Virus record (IMG/VR): IMGVR_UViG_3300019458_000038
Span: 1 to 59,736 of that record
Length of the DNA: 59,736 nt
Reading direction: 5' to 3' (one strand)
From: a virus
Shown here: piece after piece, positions 53,046-59,736 of the stretch
Numbering within the stretch: position 1 is the stretch's first letter
How the letters are laid out: each line of letters opens with the position of its first letter
Made by a program: the position numbers and the translations under genes
The notes under the pieces: generated by a model
Told to the model about the DNA's origin: nothing
The model's database searches: none
Seen by the model: only the letters and a program-made list of their open reading frames with translations

Positions 53046-53150
53046 ACCCCCTCGGTCTATCATCGGCTCGCGCCGACTCCCCGAGGGTACGTCCCTTGCC
53101 TTGCCACGCCGAGCCACGCCTCGCCAAGCCTTGCCACGCCTAGCCGCGAT
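53046..53150 (-). repeat. pentamer-array/hairpin element, copy H
   Basis: Eleven pentamers (53096-53150) and a full core: CCCTCGG/CCGAGGG, GTCGGC-GCGA-GCCGAT, GATAGA. Best-formed copy, 30 nt upstream of the start region at 53016. Confidence 0.85.
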
Positions 53151-53156
53151 TCGATC

Positions 53157-53420
53157 TCAATACGACTCGTAAAACCCGATCAAGTCCTCCCCGTAAATTA
53201 AGGCCAACCGCTCCCTCTGGAGGTCCGCTATCTCCTGGGTGGTAGAAGCTCCAGACCTCAGCGCCTCGTCGATCCTGTCCTCCAGCTGCGCCAGCGCGGC
53301 CTCGTCGATGATCCGCTTCTTTGGTCTGGTATCCTCCCTGGACGGCGGCTCCAACTTGGTGGGCTCGAACCGCTCGATGTAGTCTGACCTGAGAGACTCC
53401 GGTTTCTCACGAGGGATCAC
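53157..53420 (-). CDS. charged hypothetical protein, 87 aa
   Basis: GTG 53420 overlaps the phosphoesterase stop. IPREKPESLRSDYIERFEPT, then a helical part (ALAQLEDRIDEALRSGASTT, EIADLQRERLALIYGEDLIG). Probably helical; no family recognised. Confidence 0.6.
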   Translation of the reverse strand: MIPREKPESLRSDYIERFEPTKLEPPSREDTRPKKRIIDEAALAQLEDRIDEALRSGASTTQEIADLQRERLALIYGEDLIGFYESY

Positions 53421-54358
53421 GACTGCACCTCCGGCTCTGGGTCGACCAGCACGAAGTCGTCCAGGTTCGTGTCGACCCAGGGTCTCGGCTCGTCGTCGAT
53501 CGTCCCCTTCACCCCCTGGGCCGCGGACAGCGTCCACTTCATCAGTTCCCGGTCGTCGGTGAACTCCTCGCCGATGCCCCGGATTTTTTCGCCTGACACG
53601 ACGATCCTGCGCGAGTGGCCCTCCTGGAGCACTTTCAGCTTGACCACCATGTGCCCCGGGACTATCGGAGGGTACTGCTTCTCTTCGGCGTAGCCCGACC
53701 GAGAGTCGTAGGCCGACCCGCAGACGAACCCGTAGAGTCGCTTCCACTCCACCCGGAACGACTCGTGATTCACCCACGCGACCAGGCGCTCAGGGACCTC
53801 GGCCAACATGTGAGTGTGGGCCGTCAGTGTCACGTCCGCCATGGAGTAAGCCTCGGGCTTCTTGGCCGCGTTGAACTTCCCCCCGACGCTGACCGACGAC
53901 GAAGACCCGTGGTGCACGTAGACCGAGACGGGGACTCCCGGCCCGGCGTCTGGTCTGAGCTCGATGGTCCCGAACGACGAGACCCCGAGGTACGGTACTA
54001 CGATCCTGGAGCAGAGCATCTCGTCCCACCCGAGGCCGGTCTCCCTGTCGATCCGGTTGCCATGATTACCCCTGATCCCGAACAAGCCCTTGTCCTTGAC
54101 GTGAGCCAACAGTGCAGCCACCGTGCGGAGCTGCTCTCCGGGGTTCATGAGCTGCTCGTAGATGTTGCCCTTGGAGTTCTTCAGGGCGCACTCCCCGCCG
54201 TCACCGAGGTAGATCCACCTGGCTAGCGGGTCCTCCCGGATCAGTTTCAGTACGTGCCTTATGAACCCCTCCGACGACTGCCTGGCTCCGATGTGCCAGC
54301 AAGGCAACGGGTAGAGGTGGACTTCGTCGCCGGGCACCACGAACCTGAAGTATCTCAA
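53417..54358 (-). CDS. calcineurin-like metallophosphoesterase, 313 aa
   Basis: TTG 54358 has GGAGGACTT and overlaps the upstream stop (TTGA). Motifs: LPCWHIGA (metal His), WIYLGDGGE (GD), FGIRGNHGN (GNH), VYVHHGSS and LTAHTHM (GHTH-like). Order and spacing fit phage metallophosphoesterases of the DNA-repair or nuclease type. The usual first DxH is replaced by CWH, so activity needs care. Confidence 0.75.
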   Translation of the reverse strand: MRYFRFVVPGDEVHLYPLPCWHIGARQSSEGFIRHVLKLIREDPLARWIYLGDGGECALKNSKGNIYEQLMNPGEQLRTVAALLAHVKDKGLFGIRGNHGNRIDRETGLGWDEMLCSRIVVPYLGVSSFGTIELRPDAGPGVPVSVYVHHGSSSSVSVGGKFNAAKKPEAYSMADVTLTAHTHMLAEVPERLVAWVNHESFRVEWKRLYGFVCGSAYDSRSGYAEEKQYPPIVPGHMVVKLKVLQEGHSRRIVVSGEKIRGIGEEFTDDRELMKWTLSAAQGVKGTIDDEPRPWVDTNLDDFVLVDPEPEVQS

Positions 54359-54567
54359 CCCAAGTCCTCCTTCCCACCACAGCGACGCCCAGACTTCGCC
54401 CCTTTGGTGCCGAACTCCTTCGCTAGTTTGACTGCTTCTTCGAAGAAGACCTCGAGCCTCTCCATCGACTTCCGCATGGCTCGGAGTTCTGCGAGGACGT
54501 TCCCCAGTGACTCGGACTCCCCCACCGGGTAGGCTCTCCCCACGGAATACGGCGGGTACTCTTTCAC
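54355..54567 (-). CDS. small helical protein, 70 aa
   Basis: MKEYPPYSVGRAYPVGESES, coiled-coil stretch VLAELRAMRKSMERLEVFFE, basic Cys-containing tail (GRRCGGKEDLG). Overlaps both neighbours by 4 nt, so it belongs to the same operon as the phosphoesterase. Confidence 0.6.
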   Translation of the reverse strand: MKEYPPYSVGRAYPVGESESLGNVLAELRAMRKSMERLEVFFEEAVKLAKEFGTKGAKSGRRCGGKEDLG

Positions 54568-54812
54568 GGCCCACTCCTCCTCTGTCCCAACCCGAGAGAC
54601 TTTAACACCTTCAGGATCAGTTGTCTAGCGGACTGCGACCCGCACGGCCTGCACCCCGTAGTTTTCCAGAAGGCAGCCTTCGCCCTCCGCCACCACGACT
54701 TGCGGCAGGGAGTGCAGAGCCACGCGCCGCACCGGTGGCAGTACCTTACCGGAGCCCGCTCTCGGCAGATGTTGCAGTCCCTTATGACCAAGTGCCTGAG
54801 CGGGTCCGTCAC
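54564..54812 (-). CDS. zinc-finger protein, 82 aa
   Basis: CNICRERAPVRYCHRCGAWL followed by CTPC: eight Cys/His residues in a B-box or RING-like double zinc site. Basic C-terminus (QLILKVLKSLGLGQRRSGP). Coupled by ATGA overlaps. Role unknown; perhaps nucleic-acid or protein binding. Confidence 0.65.
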   Translation of the reverse strand: MTDPLRHLVIRDCNICRERAPVRYCHRCGAWLCTPCRKSWWRRAKAAFWKTTGCRPCGSQSARQLILKVLKSLGLGQRRSGP

Positions 54813-55123
54813 TTCCCACGCACGAGTACCGGGCCGTCATAGACCTGGGCGCAAGACCCGAGCAGTATTTGGCCCTGGGAGTTGTACCGGACCTCGTTCC
54901 CGGCCCTCTGGTCGCAGAGCCAGATCCGTCCGTCGTGTCGGTCTACCACCAAGCAGTACTCCTCGTGGCGGGCGTTGACCAGTACGTAGCGGTACTCCTC
55001 GGGGTCTGACCTGTCCCGGTCGGCCAGGACGACGACGGGTTTGTTCTTGGAGTTCCAGTGGACGGGCTGCTCTCCGGCGAACGCAGCGGCCGAGAGCGAC
55101 ATTACCAACGCCAGTGACCGCAT
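54809..55123 (-). CDS. secreted protein, 104 aa
   Basis: Signal peptide MRSLALVMSLSAAAFA with an AxA-like cleavage, then a small strand-rich domain with two or three Cys (EEYCLVVDRHDGRIWLCDQR, LGSCAQVYDG). Likely exported and disulfide-bonded. Next gene is also secreted. Confidence 0.65.
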   Translation of the reverse strand: MRSLALVMSLSAAAFAGEQPVHWNSKNKPVVVLADRDRSDPEEYRYVLVNARHEEYCLVVDRHDGRIWLCDQRAGNEVRYNSQGQILLGSCAQVYDGPVLVRGK

Positions 55124-55124
55124 C

Positions 55125-55577
55125 CTAGACCACCCTGAACCTCGCCTGCTGGGTGCTGACCGTCTTCTCTCCGAGCTTGAAGCGTACCACCACCTGGTGG
55201 TCTCCGGGGACGTAGTTCCTGATGAACCTCCACACGCGTTGCAGCTCGTACTCTTCGCGGCACTCTTCCGGCTCTCGGCTGTTGTCCACGCAGAGCTCGT
55301 ACCTGGACTGCTGCCTCAGGTAGTCGTCCCACGCCGGGCAGTCTGAGTCTTGGGAGCTCGGCTTGGTGCCGTCTCCGAGGTCGAACTCCGCGTGGACGCA
55401 GTAGTTCTCCTCGGTGACGTCTCCCTTGATCTCGGCCACCACCATGACCGTCGAGTAGCCTTTCGGGCCGGCCAGGTTGACCCTGCCGTGGACCCTGACC
55501 TGGTACTGGTCCGGCTTCCCGTGGGCCGTCGCCGCCAGGATCGTGGCCGCGACAAGCGCCGTCGTTGTTCTCATCAT
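55125..55577 (-). CDS. secreted beta-sandwich-like protein, 150 aa
   Basis: Signal peptide MMRTTTALVAATILAATAHG; strand-rich body with Cys pairs (EENYCVHAEFDLGDGTKPSS, CVDNSREPEECREEY) and PGDHQVVVRFKLGEKTVST at the end, like a PKD or Ig-type domain. Exported, possibly acting at the cell surface with the neighbouring secreted protein. Confidence 0.6.
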   Translation of the reverse strand: MMRTTTALVAATILAATAHGKPDQYQVRVHGRVNLAGPKGYSTVMVVAEIKGDVTEENYCVHAEFDLGDGTKPSSQDSDCPAWDDYLRQQSRYELCVDNSREPEECREEYELQRVWRFIRNYVPGDHQVVVRFKLGEKTVSTQQARFRVV

Positions 55578-55783
55578 TCTTCCCCCTTCGACTTGGCCGG
55601 GCAGAAGTAGCAGTTCCCGTCCCGGTCGAAGTCGTGCTCCTTCCTCTTCCGTCCCGACCTAGACTTACACTTCGCCCCTCGCTCGCCTTTAAACCGGGCG
55701 TACCGTCCGCCCCTCTCGTTTGGCAAGATGGTGGGCTTCTTGGCCAGCCTCGGAGCCCACTCGTGGTCAGAGGAAGAACCCAT
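55574..55783 (-). CDS. basic zinc-type small protein, 69 aa
   Basis: Basic middle (ARFKGERGAKCKSRSGRKRK) and a HDFDRDGNCYFC end: Cys and His residues could hold one zinc. ATG 55783 follows a leaderless-type promoter. Unknown role. Confidence 0.6.
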   Translation of the reverse strand: MGSSSDHEWAPRLAKKPTILPNERGGRYARFKGERGAKCKSRSGRKRKEHDFDRDGNCYFCPAKSKGEE

Positions 55784-55789
55784 GTGGCT

Positions 55790-55795
55790 ATTCTA
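55790..55795 (-). promoter_or_regulatory. -10 box TAGAAT, leaderless-type promoter
   Basis: Minus-strand TAGAAT ends 6 nt before ATG 55783. Box, spacer and start are identical to those at 30214-30228. Confidence 0.55.
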
Positions 55796-55798
55796 CAC

Positions 55799-56407
55799 CT
55801 AGGCTCCGCTCAGGTAGTCCGCGCAGATCAGCTCGAGGGCCCTGCCGTCTGGGATCGAGTCCTCGCCCTCCCGCTCTCGGAGTGACTTCAGGGCCTCCCG
55901 TATAGTCTGAGCTTGGTCCTCCGTGGCCCGGAACGATACCATCTCTGGCCTGTCGCCGCCCCCCCACTCGTGGGAAGCTCTCCACTCCTCCGGAGACTTC
56001 CCGTCCAGCAGGGCCTTGACCTCTTCCGGGTCGAACCCGAGGAGGAGGCGCCGGTCTTCCTGGATCTCCCTGAAGTGCTCCCCGAGGGCGTCGTAGTCCC
56101 ACTCGCTGAGGAGTCCGGTCTGGTTGTCGGCGATGGCGTACTCGCGCGCTTGATCGGAGGTGAGGTCGCTCGCGTAGACCACCCTGACGTGCGTCCAACC
56201 CAGCTCCTCGGCGGCCTGGTGCAGCCCGTTGCCGGCGACCACCAGCCCGTCCCTGACGACGATGGGCTTCCGCTGGCCGAACTCAGACAGAGACGTCTTG
56301 ATCGCGTCCAAGCTGCGTCGGGAGTGCTTCCTGGCGTTCTTCGGGTCTCGCTTCAGAGAAGCGATCTCTACTAGGGCTAGTTCCAGACCGGGGCCTTTCC
56401 AGTTCAT
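55799..56407 (-). CDS. ParB/Srx-domain protein, 202 aa
   Basis: Residues about 10-110: LVEIASLKRDPKNARKHSRR, AIKTSLSEFGQRKPIVVRDG, LVVAGNGLHQAAEELGW (GxxR/H loop of ParB-type CTP/ATP pockets) and ARE-YAIADNQT. The rest is helical. ParB-domain phage proteins often stand beside DNA-modification genes. Coupled to the ASCH-like gene by a 4-nt overlap. Confidence 0.8.
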   Translation of the reverse strand: MNWKGPGLELALVEIASLKRDPKNARKHSRRSLDAIKTSLSEFGQRKPIVVRDGLVVAGNGLHQAAEELGWTHVRVVYASDLTSDQAREYAIADNQTGLLSEWDYDALGEHFREIQEDRRLLLGFDPEEVKALLDGKSPEEWRASHEWGGGDRPEMVSFRATEDQAQTIREALKSLREREGEDSIPDGRALELICADYLSGA

Positions 56408-56724
56408 GACCGCCTGGACTCTGACTCGTCGAAGTAGCGCCTACCCTGGAACCCCCGCATCGGGATCGGCTCGATGTCGTGGATCTTCGTGGCCATAAAG
56501 ATCTTCGCCCCCCCCACCACAGTCATGCGGTTCACTTCGTGGAAGGCCCGCACCGCGCCCTCCCACACGAAGTAGATCCTCCGTGGTATCTCCTTAGGCA
56601 GCCTCCCGACCTTCCAGAAGTAGTTAAACGCCTCACCTCTGGAGACCGCACGCTCTACTATCGCCTCTTCTGCTGCGACTGCTTCGAGCCTACTCTTTGG
56701 AATCGTGACGACGATGTCCCTCAT
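56404..56724 (-). CDS. ASCH/PUA-like protein, 106 aa
   Basis: ATG 56724; MRDIVVTIPKSRLEAVAAEE, EIPRRIYFVWEGAVRAFHEV and IFMATKIHDIEPIPMRGFQG. A strand, GxVR, strand pattern as in ASCH domains, which bind RNA or modified bases. Position between ParB and UDG-like genes supports DNA-modification biology. Confidence 0.5.
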   Translation of the reverse strand: MRDIVVTIPKSRLEAVAAEEAIVERAVSRGEAFNYFWKVGRLPKEIPRRIYFVWEGAVRAFHEVNRMTVVGGAKIFMATKIHDIEPIPMRGFQGRRYFDESESRRS

Positions 56725-57146
56725 GCTCCCCTCCTGGGCTCTTCGATCAAGTTGGACACCGCCCTTCGTGCCCTGGCCGCGCTCCCCCTCTTGTTCCACA
56801 CTCGGCACCTCCCGCTTGGGTGTGGGAGCACCAGGACGCTGCCGTACTTCTTGAACGGAGTCGACGGCAGTCCGAACGCGGCGGCGACCTTGGCCCCCAG
56901 CAAGATTACCGGGGCTCCACTCAGGACGCGGTCCGTCATGATCTTGGAAGCCTCTGCCCGGGCTTCCTTCCAGGCCCACGCCCCGCCGCACAAGTTCACC
57001 CGAGAGAACTTCCGGACGTACTCTCCGCAAGTGAGACCGAGGATCTTCCTCAGCCTGTCCCCAGACCTCCCTGCCGGGAGGGGGTAGAGGGCGAACACGG
57101 GGTCACTGCGGAGCGGGTTGTCTTCTCCGACCAGTAACGGCTTCAA
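56721..57146 (-). CDS. uracil-DNA glycosylase-like protein, 141 aa
   Basis: LLVGEDNPLRSDPVFALYPL at the N-terminus (motif I region), helix RKILGLTCGEYVRKF, APVILLGAKVAAAFG, and LVLPHPSGRCRVWN, the HPSG loop of the UDG superfamily. Shorter than family 4/5 enzymes and without an FeS cluster. May recognise an altered base or guard modified DNA. Confidence 0.7.
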   Translation of the reverse strand: MKPLLVGEDNPLRSDPVFALYPLPAGRSGDRLRKILGLTCGEYVRKFSRVNLCGGAWAWKEARAEASKIMTDRVLSGAPVILLGAKVAAAFGLPSTPFKKYGSVLVLPHPSGRCRVWNKRGSAARARRAVSNLIEEPRRGA

Positions 57147-57301
57147 GTAGGTTGAATCTCCCCATAGACCATCTTGAAATCACCCTCTCTAACTCTGATG
57201 ACGTGGACGTGCCCTCCTGCGCAGCGGTCGCAAACCCACCCGCGCTCCACGGTGAACTTCCACCTCAGGGACTCGGTCGAGCCGCAGCAGGCGCAAGTCA
57301 C
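57143..57301 (-). CDS. zinc-ribbon microprotein, 52 aa
   Basis: GTG 57301 overlaps the glycosyltransferase stop; its TGA overlaps the UDG-like ATG. TCACCGS near the start and VCDRCAGGHVHVI form a CxxC...CxxC ribbon. Tight coupling on both sides supports it. Confidence 0.65.
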   Translation of the reverse strand: MTCACCGSTESLRWKFTVERGWVCDRCAGGHVHVIRVREGDFKMVYGEIQPT

Positions 57302-58197
57302 GGCTTGGCCTTTGACCGCTCGAGGATCTTCCTCACCCTCTCACTCTTGATTGGCGCTACCTGGACCAGCTTCAGGCCGTACTCGTTCGGGCCGTCTTTC
57401 ACCACCAGCCCAGGCTTAAGCTTCAGTGGGGTGTCGAACCTCCTCCACGACGACCTGACATAGTGCTGCGGCCTCTTGAACATGCGCTTCGTAGACACCA
57501 CGTACGGGCCCCACCTTCGCTCGAGGCTTCGAGACATCTCCAGGCGGCCGTCCCCCTCGTAGAGCTCGTCGGTGTTCCCGCCCCTCATGGACATAGTCGC
57601 ACTCTTCTTGATGGAGAACGCGTTGACCAGGATCGTGCACCACCCTCCGGAGAGCACCTGTAGGCAGAGGTCAGTGTCCTCGTTGTATCGGCCGCGCCAC
57701 CTGTAGGGGAGGTCGTTCTTGATGAGGAGGCAGCTGTAGACGTGAGTGTTCAGGTAGAACGGAGGTCTCCCGACCTTCCTGGCACCCATGTTCGAACCGA
57801 CGAAGAAGTAGTAGTTGATCCCGGCTATGGCGATGTTCTCGTAGCGGTCGGAGAAGTCTTCCACGCACCTGAACCCGGAGTCACCAGAGACTCCTATGCG
57901 CTTGGCCTTCCAGCATCGAATCATCCCCCGAATGTTGTCGTCGAGGATCCAGTGCTTCTCGGCCCCGAGAGCCTTCGCGTGCTCCCACACCCAGTTCCGC
58001 GCCGGTATGGACCCCTGACCGAGGTTTGAGAACGGGAGGACGAGCAGCCTCTCCTCGCCGTACCTGGAAGAGTACGCGTCTTTCTCCTGCGGCTCGACGA
58101 CCAGCTTGAACTGGATTTTTTCTCGTGACAGCCAGCGCGCCGTGAGGCAGCCGTCTGCCCTGCCCTTGCTGATGATATATAGGGGGTACCTTAGCAC
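57298..58197 (-). CDS. TET-associated-type glycosyltransferase, 299 aa
   Basis: YPLYIISKGRADGCLTARWL, LVVEPQEKDAYSSRYGEE, VLPFSNLGQGSIPARNWVWE and HWILDDNIRGM (DDN metal motif), then GRYNEDTDLCLQVL. This matches phage glycosyltransferases associated with TET/JBP oxygenases that glycosylate hydroxymethylated cytosines in phage DNA. No TET gene is visible in the window, so its base partner must lie outside or be different. Confidence 0.8.
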   Translation of the reverse strand: MLRYPLYIISKGRADGCLTARWLSREKIQFKLVVEPQEKDAYSSRYGEERLLVLPFSNLGQGSIPARNWVWEHAKALGAEKHWILDDNIRGMIRCWKAKRIGVSGDSGFRCVEDFSDRYENIAIAGINYYFFVGSNMGARKVGRPPFYLNTHVYSCLLIKNDLPYRWRGRYNEDTDLCLQVLSGGWCTILVNAFSIKKSATMSMRGGNTDELYEGDGRLEMSRSLERRWGPYVVSTKRMFKRPQHYVRSSWRRFDTPLKLKPGLVVKDGPNEYGLKLVQVAPIKSERVRKILERSKAKP

Positions 58198-58200
58198 GGA

Positions 58201-59262
58201 TCACGCCTCGAACTTGATCGACTCGACGTCGTCCCTCCCCCTCGGGGGCCACCACGCTGACTTCGCGTTAGCTGGGATGTCAAGCCCCAGTCTCTTCAAG
58301 AAGTCCGCCCTGTCTTCTGCGCTGGCGAAGTTCATCCACAGCTTGATGCTTGGAGACTGGGCCTCGTACTCCGGCATCCCGACCCACTCGGCCGCTTCGT
58401 TCTTATCCAGGATCTCGCTCTCCGGGCGGGTCACGAACGCCATTGCCGCCAGGCTCTCCGGATCGAACCCGGTCCCGTCCAGTCCGTCCGTCGCCATGAT
58501 CTCCTTCAGGAGTTCAGTCAAGGCCCTGTCGTCCGTGACGGCCATGTTGCTGATCTCGTTGTCGCTGGTCATGACCTTGAGCGCCCTCGGCTCGCCAGGG
58601 TCCAGGTCTAGCCGAACCACCGGGACGAACTTCTTGCCCATCTTCTTGGACGCCTCCACCACCCCGTGTCCGGCGAGGATCGTGTTGTCCCTGGCCACGA
58701 CGACGTTGCGGTAGTACCCGTGGAGCTCGATGCTCCTCTGGATGTGCTTGAGCTGGTCCTCCGGGTGGGTCTGGTAGTTCTGAGGGTGGGCCTTCAGTGA
58801 GTCGACCTTCGCCATGACCGGCACGAACCTGTCTCCGACCCTGAACGCTGCCAGGTCCTCGGCGGAGAAGCCGAGGGCCTCCGGGCTGCTGAACCCGTCG
58901 AGCTGCTGGAGCAGGTTCTCGGTGTCCCACTCGGCCAGCTCTGGGGCCCGGTTGTCCAGGACGGCGTACTCCCGAGCTTGAGCTTCGGTCAGGTCGTCCG
59001 CCGTGACGGCCGCCAGGTGGGTCCATCCGAGGAGCTTGGCTGCCTCGGCTGTCCCGTGTCCGGCTACGATCTGACCCTTACGCACGACGACGGCCTTCCT
59101 CTGGCCGTAAGACTCCAGGGACCTTCGGATGGCCTCGACGTTGCGCTCGGTGTGCCGCCTGGCGTTCTTTGGGTCTGGCCTGAGCTTGTCCAGCTCCACC
59201 AGCCTCTCCCGAAGCTGGGGGGCTCCCCTCCACTTGACGGCCTTATTTGAGGTCTTCCCCAC
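58201..59262 (-). CDS. two-domain ParB/Srx protein, 353 aa
   Basis: GTG 59262 with GGAGGGTAAG. First domain residues about 15-110 (VELDKLRPDPKNARRHTERN, VVVRKGQIVAGHGTAEAAKL), second about 150-260 (SLKAHPQNYQTHPEDQLKHI, VVVARDNTILAGHGVVEASK), then a C-terminal region ending SAWWPPRGRDDV. Tandem ParB modules are typical of phage and DNA-modification loci. Own extended -10 promoter upstream. Confidence 0.8.
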   Translation of the reverse strand: MGKTSNKAVKWRGAPQLRERLVELDKLRPDPKNARRHTERNVEAIRRSLESYGQRKAVVVRKGQIVAGHGTAEAAKLLGWTHLAAVTADDLTEAQAREYAVLDNRAPELAEWDTENLLQQLDGFSSPEALGFSAEDLAAFRVGDRFVPVMAKVDSLKAHPQNYQTHPEDQLKHIQRSIELHGYYRNVVVARDNTILAGHGVVEASKKMGKKFVPVVRLDLDPGEPRALKVMTSDNEISNMAVTDDRALTELLKEIMATDGLDGTGFDPESLAAMAFVTRPESEILDKNEAAEWVGMPEYEAQSPSIKLWMNFASAEDRADFLKRLGLDIPANAKSAWWPPRGRDDVESIKFEA

Positions 59263-59281
59263 CTTACCCTCCTACCAAGAA

Positions 59282-59548
59282 CTACTCTACCACCAAGTCC
59301 TCGTCAGACCGACCGGCAGCGCGAGCCTCCTCCTCCAGGGCGTGCGCCAGACACAGGGCCCCCAGCCCGTAGTGGACCGTGCTTGGTACGTGACAGTCGC
59401 CGACCAGGCACGGCTCCCACCAGTGTACCGGGTTCGCGGGGCAGTCTCCTATCACCTTCGGGAACATGTCGGGGTGCGCCCCGACGTAGCCGCGGTCCCA
59501 GACCCGGTGCGACGGCTCCGGCGGCTCGTCGTCCCACGGGAGGCTCAT
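59282..59548 (-). CDS. His/Cys-rich small protein, 88 aa
   Basis: ATG 59548; MSLPWDDEPPEPSHRVWDRG, GDCPANPVHWWEPCLVGDCH, VPSTVHYGLGALCLAHALEE. Cys and His content could bind zinc. Helical acidic end. Unknown family. Confidence 0.6.
   Translation of the reverse strand: MSLPWDDEPPEPSHRVWDRGYVGAHPDMFPKVIGDCPANPVHWWEPCLVGDCHVPSTVHYGLGALCLAHALEEEARAAGRSDEDLVVE
59284..59292 (-). promoter_or_regulatory. extended -10 promoter TGGTAGAGT
   Basis: Minus-strand TGnTAnnnT in the gap before the GTG at 59262, followed by GGAGGGTAAG. It overlaps the 3' end of the preceding gene. Confidence 0.4.
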
Positions 59549-59554
59549 GGACCT

Positions 59555-59736
59555 TTAGGTCGTCCAAGCTACCACGTCGCTCCAAACGTTGACGGATGCC
59601 GTCGTCCACGCGTCACGCTGTTCCGGAACGAGCTGGGAGGGGGGATCATCGGCGAGCTTCCATGAGCCGGCGATGCCCGCGTTAGCGAACTCTTCCACTC
59701 CGGGGACGGACTTGATCGTGTCGTAGGTTATCAGCA
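59555..59736 (-). CDS. partial protein, C-terminal 60 residues
   Basis: Open from the window edge to TAA at 59557-59555. Reads LITYDTIKSVPGVEEFANAG, IAGSWKLADDPPSQLVPEQR, DAWTTASVNVWSDVVAWTT. Coding-like and not overlapped by another supported gene. Family unknown; the N-terminus lies outside. Confidence 0.55.
   Translation of the reverse strand, partial: LITYDTIKSVPGVEEFANAGIAGSWKLADDPPSQLVPEQRDAWTTASVNVWSDVVAWTT

Noticed and set aside
41567-53150. CRISPR array reading of the repeated elements
   Set aside because: Copies are kilobases apart, lack spacers of regular length, and have a 5-bp tandem array instead of repeat-spacer units.

Overview
This window reads as one GC-rich, tailed double-stranded DNA phage genome, or a large part of one. 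It has closely packed genes, many 4-nt start/stop overlaps, GTG/TTG starts, a complete head-assembly block and a large tRNA cluster. All three stop codons are used normally. The order portal, scaffold-like, capsid, adaptors, very large nozzle-like protein, GNAT-like protein, then three giant late proteins resembles the T7-type internal virion proteins. No tape-measure or tail-tube gene is visible, so a podovirus-like virion is the best guess. Recurrent TAnnnT -10 boxes 6-7 nt before ATG starts (leaderless layout) and a phage-borne tmRNA would fit an actinobacterial or other high-GC host, but the host is not proven.

Layout. 1-12,480 (+): pentapeptide-repeat tail end, LamG-type and other decoration or fibre-like proteins, secreted or lipid-anchored proteins, a terminase small-subunit candidate, and a lysis/peptidase group (SleB-like hydrolase, DUF5675, trypsin-like protease). 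12,536-23,240 (+): intein-bearing terminase large subunit, portal, scaffold-like protein, major capsid protein behind a 360-nt structured leader, and head accessory proteins. 23,290-25,724 (+): methyltransferase, radical SAM/SPASM, zinc-ribbon and glycosyltransferase cassette inside the structural region. 25,771-41,069 (+): adaptors, fibre-like proteins and ejection proteins, the last with an FtsK-gamma-like winged helix and an HELAH zinc-protease motif.

41,128-50,263 (-): 39 tRNA or tRNA-like genes plus a tmRNA, together covering all 20 amino acids. They are interleaved with an RNA ligase, a YkuK/DUF458 RNase-H-like protein, a SLOG protein and small zinc-binding proteins. A consensus sigma70 promoter (TTGACA-N17-TATGAT) stands just upstream of the first tRNA. 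Several tRNAs are abnormal: C33 in place of the near-universal U33, leucine tRNAs without the long variable arm, and one apparently lacking a D-arm.

50,249-59,736 (-): nucleotide and DNA metabolism and small proteins: HAD nucleotidase, MazG-like protein, metallophosphoesterase, uracil-DNA-glycosylase-like protein, a TET-associated-type glycosyltransferase between two ParB-domain proteins (suggesting DNA base hypermodification), and many zinc microproteins. Three neighbouring small genes carry frameshifts or a 7-bp duplication.

The least familiar signal is a dispersed element, seven full copies plus one array-only copy: a 5-bp GC-rich tandem array (NNGCC, or GCNNG on the other strand) joined to a conserved two-stem hairpin with a kink-turn-like internal loop. 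The full copies stand upstream of tRNAs or genes. I do not recognise it.
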